Positions 20,357 to 28,870 of a stretch of 64,000 nt of DNA are shown piece by piece; positions within the stretch are counted from its first letter, which is position 1, and every line of letters begins with the position of its first letter. The DNA is from Thalassospira lucentensis (lineage in GTDB: Bacteria; Pseudomonadota; Alphaproteobacteria; Rhodospirillales; Thalassospiraceae), in assembly GCF_032921865.1 (NCBI RefSeq), contig NZ_CP136684.1, positions 4,440,501-4,504,500 on the forward strand. The letters run 5' to 3'. A program made the position numbers and the translations under genes. Below the pieces are notes generated by a model. It made no database searches. It had not been told where the DNA came from and was given only the letters and a program-made list of their open reading frames with translations.

Positions 20357-21436
20357 TTACTGAACCTGATCCTTTTCGTAGTAGCCCGAACCGACCAGGA
20401 TTTCTTCCCAGTTGGATTTGTCGACCATGACCGGTTCCAGCAGATAGGACGGCACAACCTTGACACCGTTGTCATAGGTTTTGGTGTCATTGATGGTCGG
20501 TTCTTTACCGGCAAGAACGGCATCAACCATCGAAACGGTGACACGTGCAAGTTCACGGGTATCCTTGAAGATTGTGGAATACTGTTCACCGGCAAGGATC
20601 GACTTGACCGACGGCAGTTCCGCATCCTGACCGGTTACAACCGGCATTTTCATGTCGCCAGAACCATAACCAACGCCCTTAAGCGACGACAGGATACCGA
20701 TCGAAAGACCGTCATAGGGCGACAGGACACCATCAACCTGATCGTCAGTGTAATAAGCCGACAGCAGGTTATCCATACGGGCCTGTGCAACCGCACCGTC
20801 CCAGCGAAGGGTACCGACCTTGTCCATGCCCATCTGGCCGGATTTGATCACAACCGTGCCCTCATCGATCAACGGCTGCAGAACCGACATTGCGCCGTTA
20901 TAGAAGAAGTAAGCGTTGTTATCGTCCGGCGATCCACCGAACAGTTCAACGTTGAACGGCGGTTCGCCCTGCGCCAGAAGACCGTCAACAAGCGAGGTTG
21001 CCTGCTGCACGCCGACCTGGAAGTTATCAAAGGTCGAATAATAATCGACATTGGCACTTTCGCGGATCAGGCGGTCATAGGCGAAAACCTTGATCCCGGC
21101 AGCCTTGGCATTTTCAAGTGCATTCGAAAGCGTGGTGCCGTCGATTGCAGCAATCACAAGGACATCGACGCCCTTGACGATCATGTTTTCAATCTGGGAA
21201 AGCTGGTTGGGAATATCGTCTTCTGCATATTGCAGATCGGTTTTGTAACCGGCGTCTTCAAACTGCTTAACCATGGACTCGCCGTCCGAAATCCAGCGTG
21301 CCGAGGATTTGGTGGGCATCGCGATCCCGACATATCCTTTTTCATCGGCATGTGCATAACTGCCAGAAATCATCGGGCTCATCATTGCGGCCGCGCCAAA
21401 GGCGACCCCTGCCATTACGGCACTGAGACGTTTCAT
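20357..21436 (-). CDS. chvE: Periplasmic sugar-binding protein ChvE (multiple monosaccharides)
   Basis: A 359-residue type I periplasmic binding protein. The signal peptide runs to about residue 30 ([21 protein letters not shown], cleaved after AHA). The mature part begins [20 protein letters not shown], followed by [18 protein letters not shown] and [16 protein letters not shown], all typical of ChvE/MmsA-system proteins that bind arabinose, galactose, glucose or xylose. In Agrobacterium, ChvE also presents sugars to the VirA sensor; nothing here suggests that role. AGGGAGGA precedes the ATG. It is the first gene of chvE-gguA-gguB, divergent from the LysR gene. Confidence 0.93.
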   Translation of the reverse strand: MKRLSAVMAGVAFGAAAMMSPMISGSYAHADEKGYVGIAMPTKSSARWISDGESMVKQFEDAGYKTDLQYAEDDIPNQLSQIENMIVKGVDVLVIAAIDGTTLSNALENAKAAGIKVFAYDRLIRESANVDYYSTFDNFQVGVQQATSLVDGLLAQGEPPFNVELFGGSPDDNNAYFFYNGAMSVLQPLIDEGTVVIKSGQMGMDKVGTLRWDGAVAQARMDNLLSAYYTDDQVDGVLSPYDGLSIGILSSLKGVGYGSGDMKMPVVTGQDAELPSVKSILAGEQYSTIFKDTRELARVTVSMVDAVLAGKEPTINDTKTYDNGVKVVPSYLLEPVMVDKSNWEEILVGSGYYEKDQVQ

Positions 21437-21615
21437 ATCTTTCCTCCCTAAAAGACACGGCCTTTACAGCCTTTTGCCCGACTTTCCAGGCAAAGCTGCC
21501 TGTATGCGCCGCGTCTTTGTTTTTCGCTTGGTGATGCATCCCGTTTTCCCGCGGGATGCGGCGCCATTATTCCGAGGCCAGACATAACAATCAAATAAGG
21601 AATTTCGAAACTTGC

Positions 21616-21631
21616 ATATCAAAAATGATAT
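21616..21631. promoter_or_regulatory. Candidate operator between chvE and its LysR regulator
   Basis: ATATCA (21616-21621), AAAA, TGATAT (21626-21631): a perfect AT-rich palindrome in the divergent spacer, 30 bases before the LysR ATG. Position and symmetry suit a LysR-type site. Confidence 0.5.
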
Positions 21632-21660
21632 ATTAAACTTGCCCGGCAAGGAGAATCATC

Positions 21661-22647
21661 ATGACCGACCCCGCCAAGACGCTGCCGCTCAGTTCCGCAA
21701 AATCCCTGCTGTTTCGATCCGGCAATCTGTTTCAACGTGGCCTGAAGCTTAGCCATCTGCGCATGATCGTCGCGATGGAGGAAACCGGGCAGATCAGCCA
21801 GGCCGCAGACATGTTGCAAACATCGCAGCCCGCGGCATCGCGTCTGTTGTCGGAAATGGAAACCATTCTTGAAGCCCGACTGTGCGTGCGCGGATCACGC
21901 GGTATTGAAATGACCAATGCCGGTCGAGCCCTTGCCCGACGTGCGCGCAGCATGCTGATTGAAATCCGCGAGGCCGAACGCGAGATCGAGGATATCAAAC
22001 ATGGCGGCGGCACGGTTTTTATCGGTGCGGTGACCGCCGCGGCAGTCGATCTGGTCGTGCCCGCGATCCGAACCGTACAGTCGATCAATGCCCTGCTTGA
22101 AGCCCATGTTTCGGTCGGGCCATCGCATTTGCTGATCAAGGATCTGCTGGCGGGCGATCATGATTTTGTCATTGGCCGCGTGCCCGAGGACATGGACCCG
22201 CGCCAGTTCAATATCCGCGAAATCCGAAGCGAGAAAATCCGTCTGATGGTCCGCGCCGGGCACCCATTGCTTGCCGAAAACAAAGCGGTATCCCTTGCCC
22301 GTCTTGCCAAGTTCGAATGGATTTTACCGCCACCGGGCAACCTGATGCGCCGTACGATCGAAGATGTCTTCATCTCACGCCATTTGCCTTTGCCGCATTC
22401 CAGCCTGAATTCCGCGTCACTTCTGGTCACCCTTTCCACCCTGTCGGGCACGGATGCCATTGCGCCAATGGCCGAAGAAGTCACATCGCTTCTGAGTATC
22501 GGGGGCATGATTGCCGAACTGCCATTTGACGATGCGATTGAAATCAAGCCCTACAGCCTGATTACCGCGCGCGGGCATCGTCTGTCGCCATCGGCACAAC
22601 TTGTTTCGGATCATATTCTGGCCCGTATCGAAAAGCCCGCTCCATAA
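21661..22647 (+). CDS. gbpR: LysR-type regulator of the ChvE sugar locus (GbpR-like)
   Basis: A 328-residue LysR protein. The winged-helix HTH spans about residues 28-87 (LKLSHLRMIVAMEETGQIS, AADMLQTSQPAASRLLSEME). The rest is the periplasmic-binding-like effector domain. The ~25-residue N-terminal extension before the HTH and the divergent placement next to chvE match GbpR, the regulator of galactose/arabinose-binding protein genes in Agrobacterium and Azospirillum. AAGGAG precedes the ATG. Expected effectors are the transported sugars or their lactones (inference). Confidence 0.82.
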   Translation: MTDPAKTLPLSSAKSLLFRSGNLFQRGLKLSHLRMIVAMEETGQISQAADMLQTSQPAASRLLSEMETILEARLCVRGSRGIEMTNAGRALARRARSMLIEIREAEREIEDIKHGGGTVFIGAVTAAAVDLVVPAIRTVQSINALLEAHVSVGPSHLLIKDLLAGDHDFVIGRVPEDMDPRQFNIREIRSEKIRLMVRAGHPLLAENKAVSLARLAKFEWILPPPGNLMRRTIEDVFISRHLPLPHSSLNSASLLVTLSTLSGTDAIAPMAEEVTSLLSIGGMIAELPFDDAIEIKPYSLITARGHRLSPSAQLVSDHILARIEKPAP

Positions 22648-22749
22648 TTTTGTGCCGCTGTCCCGGCCCCTACCAAATGCGAGTGGCGCAATGGCATATG
22701 TTTCGCATAAGATTTTGACACAAATACAGAACATTTCACCGGACACGTA

Positions 22750-23805
22750 ATGCGACCTGTAACACTTGCAGTTTTGACAGTTTTGACAGTTTTGACAACC
22801 GGACTGGCTCATTTTCCCGCCACAGGCTTTGCGCAGGAAAATGCTGCCGAGATGCCGGTGGCCGATCCCTACGTCCTGTTTGACCTGCGCGACGATTTTG
22901 TCTGGAACCTGACGCATTACCAGATCCTCAACCCCGACGAGGATGTTGTAAGAACCCTGATCGCCGAAGCCGATCAGGGTCAGATGATTTTTGACATGGT
23001 CCTGCGTGATACAGTCCCGCCCTATTGCGAATTGCGGTTTGATCCGACGATTTGTGATGATCGTGGCACCCCGGTCGACTGGTATAGCGACCTTCCACAG
23101 ACGATCTGCATGGATATTCCGGCCAATGTTACCTTTGACCATGCCGACCGGTTAAAGGGGGCAAAGTACCTGTGTCTTGAACCACGTGAACGACTTCTGT
23201 TGCCCGAAAGCTGGCAAAGCAGACAATCGGGTGCGCAAACCTATCTGTCGCAGCGGATCGAACCTGGGGCTGTTACGGTCCGCGACGATATCGCCACCAT
23301 CGATATCCTTGTCCTTGATGCCATAAACACCCCGCTTTCGACATTGACACCCGAAGGATATGGTGACGCCAAAACTGGCATGACCGAGGATGAAGTTCGT
23401 GCTGCCATGATCGAACCGATGACATCAACCCGCGAAGGGACCGAGGATGCCGAATGCTATCACCTGCAATCGGCTGGCGGCCCGACGGGGCTTGGCTTTA
23501 TGATGGTCGATAGCAAACTGGCCCGCATTTCGGTCTATGCCGACGAATATGACATCGCCACCAGCCTGATCCGAACTGGCCGCGCCATTCAGGTCGGCGA
23601 TACCATTGATGACGTGCGCGCCGCCTATGGCGATGGCCTGATCGAGGAAGAACACGAATATGACGGCCCCGATGGCCGTTATCTGACATGGTGGGCAAAT
23701 GATGCCAAAACATCGGGCATCCGCTTTGAAACCGGGCGGGACGGCACCGTAACCGCCATCCATGCGGGGACCGGCTCTATCGCCCGCTCCGAAAGCTGCT
23801 ACTAG
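22750..23805 (+). CDS. Exported hypothetical protein with two BamE-like repeats
   Basis: 351 residues. A signal peptide ends near residue 28 (GFA before QENAAEM). The middle is rich in paired cysteines (PPYCELRFDPTICDD, TICMDI, KYLCLE). The C-terminal ~170 residues hold two similar motifs, TGMTEDEVRAAM and VGDTIDDVRAAYGD, each followed by a strand-rich segment; this resembles the SmpA/OmlA-BamE fold. No enzyme motif is seen. It may be an envelope protein; function unknown. The h-region of the signal is encoded by three perfect 9-base repeats. Confidence 0.6.
   Translation: MRPVTLAVLTVLTVLTTGLAHFPATGFAQENAAEMPVADPYVLFDLRDDFVWNLTHYQILNPDEDVVRTLIAEADQGQMIFDMVLRDTVPPYCELRFDPTICDDRGTPVDWYSDLPQTICMDIPANVTFDHADRLKGAKYLCLEPRERLLLPESWQSRQSGAQTYLSQRIEPGAVTVRDDIATIDILVLDAINTPLSTLTPEGYGDAKTGMTEDEVRAAMIEPMTSTREGTEDAECYHLQSAGGPTGLGFMMVDSKLARISVYADEYDIATSLIRTGRAIQVGDTIDDVRAAYGDGLIEEEHEYDGPDGRYLTWWANDAKTSGIRFETGRDGTVTAIHAGTGSIARSESCY
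22771..22797 (+). repeat. Three tandem copies of GTTTTGACA in a signal-peptide coding region
   Basis: GTTTTGACA repeats exactly at 22771, 22780 and 22789. In frame it encodes the hydrophobic VLTVLTVLT of the signal peptide, so unit gain or loss changes length by three residues without a frameshift. Confidence 0.9.
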
Positions 23806-23963
23806 GCGTCCATCTCTGTATTGACAGCCTTTCGCCAGCGGATTAATGCCCTGCGTCTCCCTGCCTTGCGGGCGTCCTGCCCCAAAGGCCCAAACAATCA
23901 TTTTTACGCCATCAGCTTGCCGCAAAGCGCTTTCATATCGTGCGCCTTGTGCAGGAAATACGA

Positions 23964-24518
23964 ATGCAATCGCCTTATCCATCCAATCTTGTTGTTATCA
24001 CCGGCGGGCCCGGTGCCGGCAAAACCACATTGATCAATTATCTTCACGAACGCGGCTATGAAATCAGCCGCGAAGTCGCGCGTGCCGTGATCGAGGAACA
24101 GCAGGAACGCGGCGGCAATGCCCTGCCCTGGGGCGATAACGAAGCCTATGCCGGGTTAATGACGCGCGGTTCGATCCGAGCCTGGCAACATGGCATGGGT
24201 CAGGACCCGCAAACGGTTTTCTTTGATCGCGGCCTGCCCGATACGCTCGCCCACCGGGAACTTTCCGGCCTACCCGATGATCCCGGGCTAAAACGCGCCA
24301 TTGAAACCTATCGCTATCGCAGAACGGTTTTCATCCTGCCGCCATGGTCGGAAATCTACAAAAACGACAATGCGCGAACACAAAGCTTCTCTGAGGCCGT
24401 CAGAACATATGTCGTTCTGTATCGCACCTATCTGCAATGCGGTTATGAGCCGGTTGAAATCCGTAAAGGTCCCGTCGAACAACGCGCCGCCCAGATTCTT
24501 GCCCGCCTGAAACTTTAA
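23964..24518 (+). CDS. Predicted ATPase / kinase-like P-loop protein (AAA_28 type)
   Basis: A 184-residue P-loop NTPase. Walker A is ITGGPGAGKTTLINYL at 10-25, then REVARAVIEEQQERGG, FFDRGLPDT (~residue 85, Walker B-like with a catalytic Asp) and a RYRRTVFILPPW segment, as in small predicted ATPases related to nucleoside or thymidylate kinases. Substrate unknown. The ATG at 23964 is preferred to one at 23940 because AGGAA lies 8 bases before it. It stands just upstream of the nuclease gene on the same strand. Confidence 0.7.
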   Translation: MQSPYPSNLVVITGGPGAGKTTLINYLHERGYEISREVARAVIEEQQERGGNALPWGDNEAYAGLMTRGSIRAWQHGMGQDPQTVFFDRGLPDTLAHRELSGLPDDPGLKRAIETYRYRRTVFILPPWSEIYKNDNARTQSFSEAVRTYVVLYRTYLQCGYEPVEIRKGPVEQRAAQILARLKL

Positions 24519-24549
24519 TCCGCCTTAGACAAGTCAAAAGAACACGCCT

Positions 24550-25014
24550 ATGCCCCGACGGTCCGTCCCTCACAAGATCATGACTTCGCTCCTCGTTACT
24601 CTCCTATCGCCATTCGCCCCTATCGCTGCCAACGCCACCTGCTATGACTGGCCGCTTCGTGAACGTCAGGGCGAATATGCCTATGACGGCGACACCATCT
24701 ATGTGAATATCCCCGGCCTTCCCGGCGAAATTGCCGAAATGTCGGTACGTGTGCGTGGGGTGGATACGCCCGAAATCCGTGGCAAATGCGAAACCGAAAA
24801 ATCCCTTGCCGGCAAAGCCCGCGATTTCGCGCGTCAAAGCCTGAGATCGGCCAAACGCGTTGAATTCTGCGAACCTGAATGGGGGCGTTATGGTGGGCGT
24901 GTCGTTGCATCGGTGCGCATTGACGGCAAGGCACTTGATCAGGAACTGATCAATCAGGGTTTCGCCCGCCCTTATGACGGCAAAACAAAGCGCCAGCCGT
25001 GGTGCCAAGGGTGA
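24550..25014 (+). CDS. Exported thermonuclease-like (SNase) protein
   Basis: 154 residues with a signal peptide cleaved near residue 30 (IAANA before TCYDW). The SNase OB-fold core shows YDGDTIYV (calcium-binding Asp), VRGVDTPEIRGKC (catalytic Arg and Glu), and WGRYGGRVVASV (second Arg). The family cuts DNA or RNA phosphodiesters and can be exported; the short length and the cysteine pairs fit a periplasmic form. The C-terminus overlaps a small frame that continues toward msrB. Confidence 0.75.
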   Translation: MPRRSVPHKIMTSLLVTLLSPFAPIAANATCYDWPLRERQGEYAYDGDTIYVNIPGLPGEIAEMSVRVRGVDTPEIRGKCETEKSLAGKARDFARQSLRSAKRVEFCEPEWGRYGGRVVASVRIDGKALDQELINQGFARPYDGKTKRQPWCQG

Positions 25015-25114
25015 ACAAGCCACCAAAATCCATAACTTTGCCGTGAAGGCACTGGACATTGCGGCCAATCCGACCATCTTCGGAAGCATGACCAAATCAC
25101 GCCTGCCGGAGTAA
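24974..25114 (+). CDS. Possible 46-residue small protein between the nuclease and msrB
   Basis: A frame starting ATG at 24974, inside the nuclease 3' end in the +1 frame, runs 46 codons to TAA at 25112, two bases before the msrB ATG. Its second half ([19 protein letters not shown]) has the codon and residue character of a real protein, and the tight spacing suggests coupling to msrB. There is no good ribosome site, so the start is uncertain. A lost frameshift extension of the nuclease is an alternative. No family recognised. Confidence 0.35.
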   Translation: MTAKQSASRGAKGEQATKIHNFAVKALDIAANPTIFGSMTKSRLPE

Positions 25115-25116
25115 CC

Positions 25117-25557
25117 ATGACGAAATACACCAAGAACCCGGACGCAATCAAAGCCCTTGACGCCAACCAGTATCACATCACGCAAAACAGCGGCACCGAA
25201 CCACCGTTTCGCAATGAATTCTGGGATCACAAGGAAGATGGGCTTTATGTCGATATCGTCTCGGGCGAGCCATTATTCACATCCCGCGACAAGTTTGATT
25301 CCGGCTGCGGCTGGCCAAGCTTCACCCGCCCGGTCGAAACCGATCATGTCGTCGCCCGCGAAGACAATACGCACGGCATGCGTCGGATTGAAGTCCGCTC
25401 CAAACATGGCGACAGCCATCTGGGCCATGTCTTCCCCGACGGCCCCAAAGAAGCCGGTGGCCTGCGTTACTGCATCAATTCCGCATCGCTTCGCTTTATC
25501 CCGGTCAGTAACCTTGAGGCCGAGGGATACGGAGACTACAAACCGCTTTTCGATTAA
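25117..25557 (+). CDS. msrB: Peptide-methionine (R)-S-oxide reductase MsrB
   Basis: A 146-residue SelR-domain protein: [43 protein letters not shown], and the catalytic cysteine in [13 protein letters not shown] (~residue 127). It reduces methionine-R-sulfoxide in proteins using thioredoxin. The usual zinc CXXC pairs are absent, as in the metal-free subgroup. GGAG precedes the ATG. A terminator follows directly. Confidence 0.95.
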   Translation: MTKYTKNPDAIKALDANQYHITQNSGTEPPFRNEFWDHKEDGLYVDIVSGEPLFTSRDKFDSGCGWPSFTRPVETDHVVAREDNTHGMRRIEVRSKHGDSHLGHVFPDGPKEAGGLRYCINSASLRFIPVSNLEAEGYGDYKPLFD

Positions 25558-25563
25558 AACGAC

Positions 25564-25592
25564 AAAGACCGGCAAATTGCCGGTCTTTTTCT
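25564..25592 (+). terminator. Terminator of msrB
   Basis: AAAGACCGGCAA and TTGCCGGTCTTT (25564-25575 with 25577-25588) followed by T's. The near-perfect symmetry means it may also serve the convergent operon ending at 25601. Confidence 0.85.
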
Positions 25593-25600
25593 TTACGGGC

Positions 25601-26095
25601 CTAAAAATCCCCCGGTGCGCATTGCAGACAGGTCAGCCCCATATCGCGCCATTTATCCACCACCCGCTTGCGATCATCGACCACCAGCCATGGGTTAAAA
25701 CCATCCGCCCGGATTTGTGCCAGAAGGTCTTCCTTGACTTCCTCGTCCGTGCGGTGATCGGCATCTTCTGGGCGCAGATACATGCCGTCAAACGGAATGC
25801 CATGCGCACGAAGCCATGCTTCGGAGCGGTGCTGCCACCCAGCCGGGCGGCCCGAACAGATCACAATCGCCTGCCCGGATTGATGCAAAACCCGCAAAAG
25901 CCGTTCGATATCTGCAATCGGGGCGGCCCTGTCCATTTCATCGAAAAACGCATCCCAGTGCTTTTCCACCCCATGCACCAGATGCCCCAATTCATCAGCA
26001 TCGAAATGGGCCAATGTGCCATCCATATCAAACACCACCGCATCACGAACGGACGATATGTTTACCCCTGAAGTACTGGTTGTGGGTTGGCTCAC
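25601..26095 (-). CDS. HAD-family phosphatase resembling the 3'-phosphatase domain of polynucleotide kinase
   Basis: 164 residues. Motif I is VVFDMDGTLAHF (D23, D25), motif II ICSGRPAGWQ, then WLVVDDRKRVVDKW (motif IV acids) and the ending LTCLQCAPGDF. The spacing and the C-terminal LQxAPGDF are those of T4 Pnkp-type phosphatase domains, which act on 3'-phosphates of nucleotides or nucleic acid ends. No kinase domain is attached. It is the last gene of a six-gene operon with an ABC importer, and its ATG overlaps the preceding stop by 4 bases. Actual substrate unknown. Confidence 0.75.
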   Translation of the reverse strand: MSQPTTSTSGVNISSVRDAVVFDMDGTLAHFDADELGHLVHGVEKHWDAFFDEMDRAAPIADIERLLRVLHQSGQAIVICSGRPAGWQHRSEAWLRAHGIPFDGMYLRPEDADHRTDEEVKEDLLAQIRADGFNPWLVVDDRKRVVDKWRDMGLTCLQCAPGDF

Positions 26096-26682
26096 GCGGA
26101 AATCTCCCTGATCAAATCTTCGGTCAAATTTTCATATCCCCATCCCATTGCCGTCGGACGAAACAGGATCGGTGTTGCATTGGCAATGCGCGGGCCTTCG
26201 GCATCAAAACCGGTCATATAAAGAATGCAGCGCCCGACACCCGAATGGGCTACCACCACGGTCAGGCGATCACTGACCTCGGCCAGCGCGGTCTGCATGG
26301 CAAACGACACGCGCTGGCACATGGCATCAAATCCCTCGCCATTGGGCGGGGTATCGAACCGCGAACACACTTCGGAAATCGGGCGCCCTTCAAGGTCACC
26401 CCAATGGCGCTCGCGCAACCCGTCAAGAATGTGCAATTCATAATCGGGCAAAACCAGTTCGGCTGTTTTGCGCGCCCTGTCCTGCGGGCTGACATAGACC
26501 GCCTGCCATTTTCCCATCGCCATCAATGGTGCAATCGCACGCGCCTGTTCGCGGCCCGCATTGTTCAATGGCGGCTCGCTTGACCCGGCGATGATTTCGG
26601 CCTTGTTGGCATCGGTTTCCCCGTGCCGGATAAACACAAACGGCACTTTCGGAAAATCGAACGTCTTTGCAGGATAAATCAT
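26092..26682 (-). CDS. Histidine phosphatase family protein (phosphoglycerate mutase-like)
   Basis: 196 residues. The catalytic RHG motif is FVFIRHGETDANK (~16-28), followed by NNAGREQARAIAP, a helical part with GLRERHWGDLEG, and the second catalytic histidine in VVVAHSGVGR (~147). These enzymes remove phosphate from small metabolites. It lies 17 bases after the MBL-fold gene and overlaps the HAD gene, so two different phosphatases are co-expressed with one importer. This suggests sequential handling of a phosphorylated import substrate (inference). Confidence 0.8.
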   Translation of the reverse strand: MIYPAKTFDFPKVPFVFIRHGETDANKAEIIAGSSEPPLNNAGREQARAIAPLMAMGKWQAVYVSPQDRARKTAELVLPDYELHILDGLRERHWGDLEGRPISEVCSRFDTPPNGEGFDAMCQRVSFAMQTALAEVSDRLTVVVAHSGVGRCILYMTGFDAEGPRIANATPILFRPTAMGWGYENLTEDLIREISA

Positions 26683-26699
26683 GTCTGGTTTTCGCCCAT

Positions 26700-27788
26700 T
26701 TACAGATAAAACCGATCCGAAAGCTGTAACCGCCCGTCAAAGCCATCGACAAGGGCAAAGTCCTCCGGACGGCCATTAAACAGCGGCACGATCTGCATCG
26801 CGTGGCAGTCATTGGCCATCGCAACCACATCGTCAAATAGCGGATGCACGTTCCAGCGCCGGAAATGCGCATGGCCCTTTTCAACCATCCTGCGCGCCTC
26901 GACCGGCATGAAGCCGGTAAAGATCACATGCGCATCACGGCCAAGCCGACCTTCCTGTTCCCATTTTTCAATCAGTTCGCCCGCCGTACCATATGTCCCG
27001 CATGGGGCGTGACACAAAAGCAATCTGGCATCCGGGTTAAAATCGCGCGCCTTATCCTTAAGATCGCGCAATTTACGGATCGCATCAAACGACACATAGT
27101 CCGATCCCCCGTCGCCCAGAACCTGTTTAACGCGCCCATAGCACCGCGCATCCATCGACCAGTCGGCCATGCCGTGTTTTTCAAACAGCAACGCCATTTC
27201 AGCCGCCCGCCCGCTCGGCGGTACAGGAAACAGGATCTGGCCATCAAGTTTGGACATCTTGGTCAAAAGCCCATCGATCCGCACCTGCTGTGTCAGGCGC
27301 TCCATACCATAGGACGCGTCCATCAAAACCGTCGCCGCGTCGGGCGGCGTGTCATACAGGAAGTAATCAAACTCCTTGCAGAAATCGCCGGTGTAAAGCA
27401 CCCCGCCACCCAGTTCAAAATGCAGCCATACTCCGCCAAAGGCATGCCCGGTCCTCCCGGTCGTAACCGTCACACCGTCAACCTGGATTTCCCCATAAGG
27501 TGGCAGGATAATCACATTCGCACCGGCGGGTAATGACCGTGCCGTGACTTCGGTACAATAAATCGGCAGGCCTGCCGCAATAACTTCGGCCGCGGCCCCA
27601 ATATGATCGACATGATCATGGGTAATGAAAACAGCGTTAACTTTATTGAGCCATGCCGGGTCAAAACCGCTGTCATTTTCCGGACCGACCCCGCAATCAA
27701 GCAGCCAGCGCCGGTTGAAAAACTCCAGCCGCAGACAGGCCGGGCCCTTTTCACCAAGTCCCGATAAAACACGCATCCGGGCAGACAT
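26700..27788 (-). CDS. Metallo-beta-lactamase-fold hydrolase in the importer operon
   Basis: 362 residues. The metal-binding motif is FITHDHVDHIGAA (~54-66), with further ligands in GRTGHAFGG, YTGDFCKEFD and a late histidine (CHAPCGTYG). The long C-terminal half (residues ~180-360) may be a cap or beta-CASP-like insert but no exact family is recognised. MBL enzymes of this kind hydrolyse phosphodiesters, cyclic phosphodiesters or thioesters. Its ATG overlaps the ABC ATPase stop (TGATG). A phosphodiesterase step before the two phosphatases would make a coherent pathway; this is inference. Confidence 0.7.
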   Translation of the reverse strand: MSARMRVLSGLGEKGPACLRLEFFNRRWLLDCGVGPENDSGFDPAWLNKVNAVFITHDHVDHIGAAAEVIAAGLPIYCTEVTARSLPAGANVIILPPYGEIQVDGVTVTTGRTGHAFGGVWLHFELGGGVLYTGDFCKEFDYFLYDTPPDAATVLMDASYGMERLTQQVRIDGLLTKMSKLDGQILFPVPPSGRAAEMALLFEKHGMADWSMDARCYGRVKQVLGDGGSDYVSFDAIRKLRDLKDKARDFNPDARLLLCHAPCGTYGTAGELIEKWEQEGRLGRDAHVIFTGFMPVEARRMVEKGHAHFRRWNVHPLFDDVVAMANDCHAMQIVPLFNGRPEDFALVDGFDGRLQLSDRFYL

Positions 27789-28870
27789 CAGGCGGCCTCA
27801 CCTTCTGAACGGTCAAAGACCCAGCCGTCGGAAATCACAAGCCCGACCGTCTCACCAATCCGTGCCCGTCTGGTTGCGTAAACCGGCAGGATCTGATCGG
27901 CACCGACCCTCACCTGAAGCCGGAACCGACCGCCCAGATAAACGCAATCCTCGACCGAACCGCGCAATGTCCCGGCTTCATCGACCCAGACATCTTCGGG
28001 CCGCAGGCAAAGACCAAGGTCCTGCCCGTCGCTGTTATTTGCCGCCTTCTGGCAAATCCGCGCATGGATCGCCGCCTCGCCCAACCGAACAGAACACCGC
28101 CCGGTTCCCCGCATGGAAACATCGCCAATCGGCAACACTGCCCCGGCCCCGACAAAGCCTGCGACCATATGATCGGCCGGTTCCCGGTAAAGGGTTTCCG
28201 GGGCCGCCACCTGACGAATGCGGCCCTTGTCCATCACGGCAATTCTGTCGGCCATTGCCATAGCTTCGGCCTGATCGTGGGTGACGTAAATCATCGTCGC
28301 CCCGGTCCGGCGATGAAAATCCAGAAACGCCTGCTGCATGGTTTCGCGCAAGTGAACGTCAAGGTTAGCAAGCGGCTCATCAAGCAACACCGCACGCGGC
28401 TCCATCACTAGACAGCGCGCCAGTGCCACCCGCTGTCGTTGCCCACCCGAAAGTTCCGTCGGGCTGCGATCGGCACAGGGTTCAAGAGCGACAATCGACA
28501 ATGCCTCGGCAATTTTCGCATCGCGTTCCGCCCGGCCAAGCCCGCGGACCTCCAGCGGGTAACCGACATTTCGCGCGACCGACATATGCGGCCAAAGCGC
28601 ATAGGACTGAAACACGATGCCAAGGTTGCGTGCTTCGGGATTGACCATCACCCCGTTGGCCGGATCGGCAACCGCCTGCCCGCCCAACGATATGGTGCCA
28701 TGATCGGGCTCCTCGAACCCGGCCAGAAGACGCAGCAATGTCGTCTTGCCGCATCCTGATGGTCCCAAAAGGGCAACAAATTCGCCATCCTTGATATCAA
28801 GCGACACCTGATTGACCGCACGGTAATCGCCAAACGATTTGGTAATCCGCGAAAGATTTATGTCTGCCAT
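27788..28870 (-). CDS. ABC transporter ATP-binding protein (FbpC/AfuC/PotA type)
   Basis: 360 residues. Walker A LLGPSGCGKTTLLRLL (35-50), Q-loop FQSYALWPH, signature LSGGQRQRVALARC, Walker B VLLDEPLANLD and switch VTHDQAEAM. The C-terminal ~110 residues form a TOBE-like regulatory domain. It energises uptake with the fused permease upstream; its start overlaps the permease stop by 13 bases. Members of this family import ferric iron, hexose phosphates, phosphonates or polyamines. Confidence 0.93.
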   Translation of the reverse strand: MADINLSRITKSFGDYRAVNQVSLDIKDGEFVALLGPSGCGKTTLLRLLAGFEEPDHGTISLGGQAVADPANGVMVNPEARNLGIVFQSYALWPHMSVARNVGYPLEVRGLGRAERDAKIAEALSIVALEPCADRSPTELSGGQRQRVALARCLVMEPRAVLLDEPLANLDVHLRETMQQAFLDFHRRTGATMIYVTHDQAEAMAMADRIAVMDKGRIRQVAAPETLYREPADHMVAGFVGAGAVLPIGDVSMRGTGRCSVRLGEAAIHARICQKAANNSDGQDLGLCLRPEDVWVDEAGTLRGSVEDCVYLGGRFRLQVRVGADQILPVYATRRARIGETVGLVISDGWVFDRSEGEAA

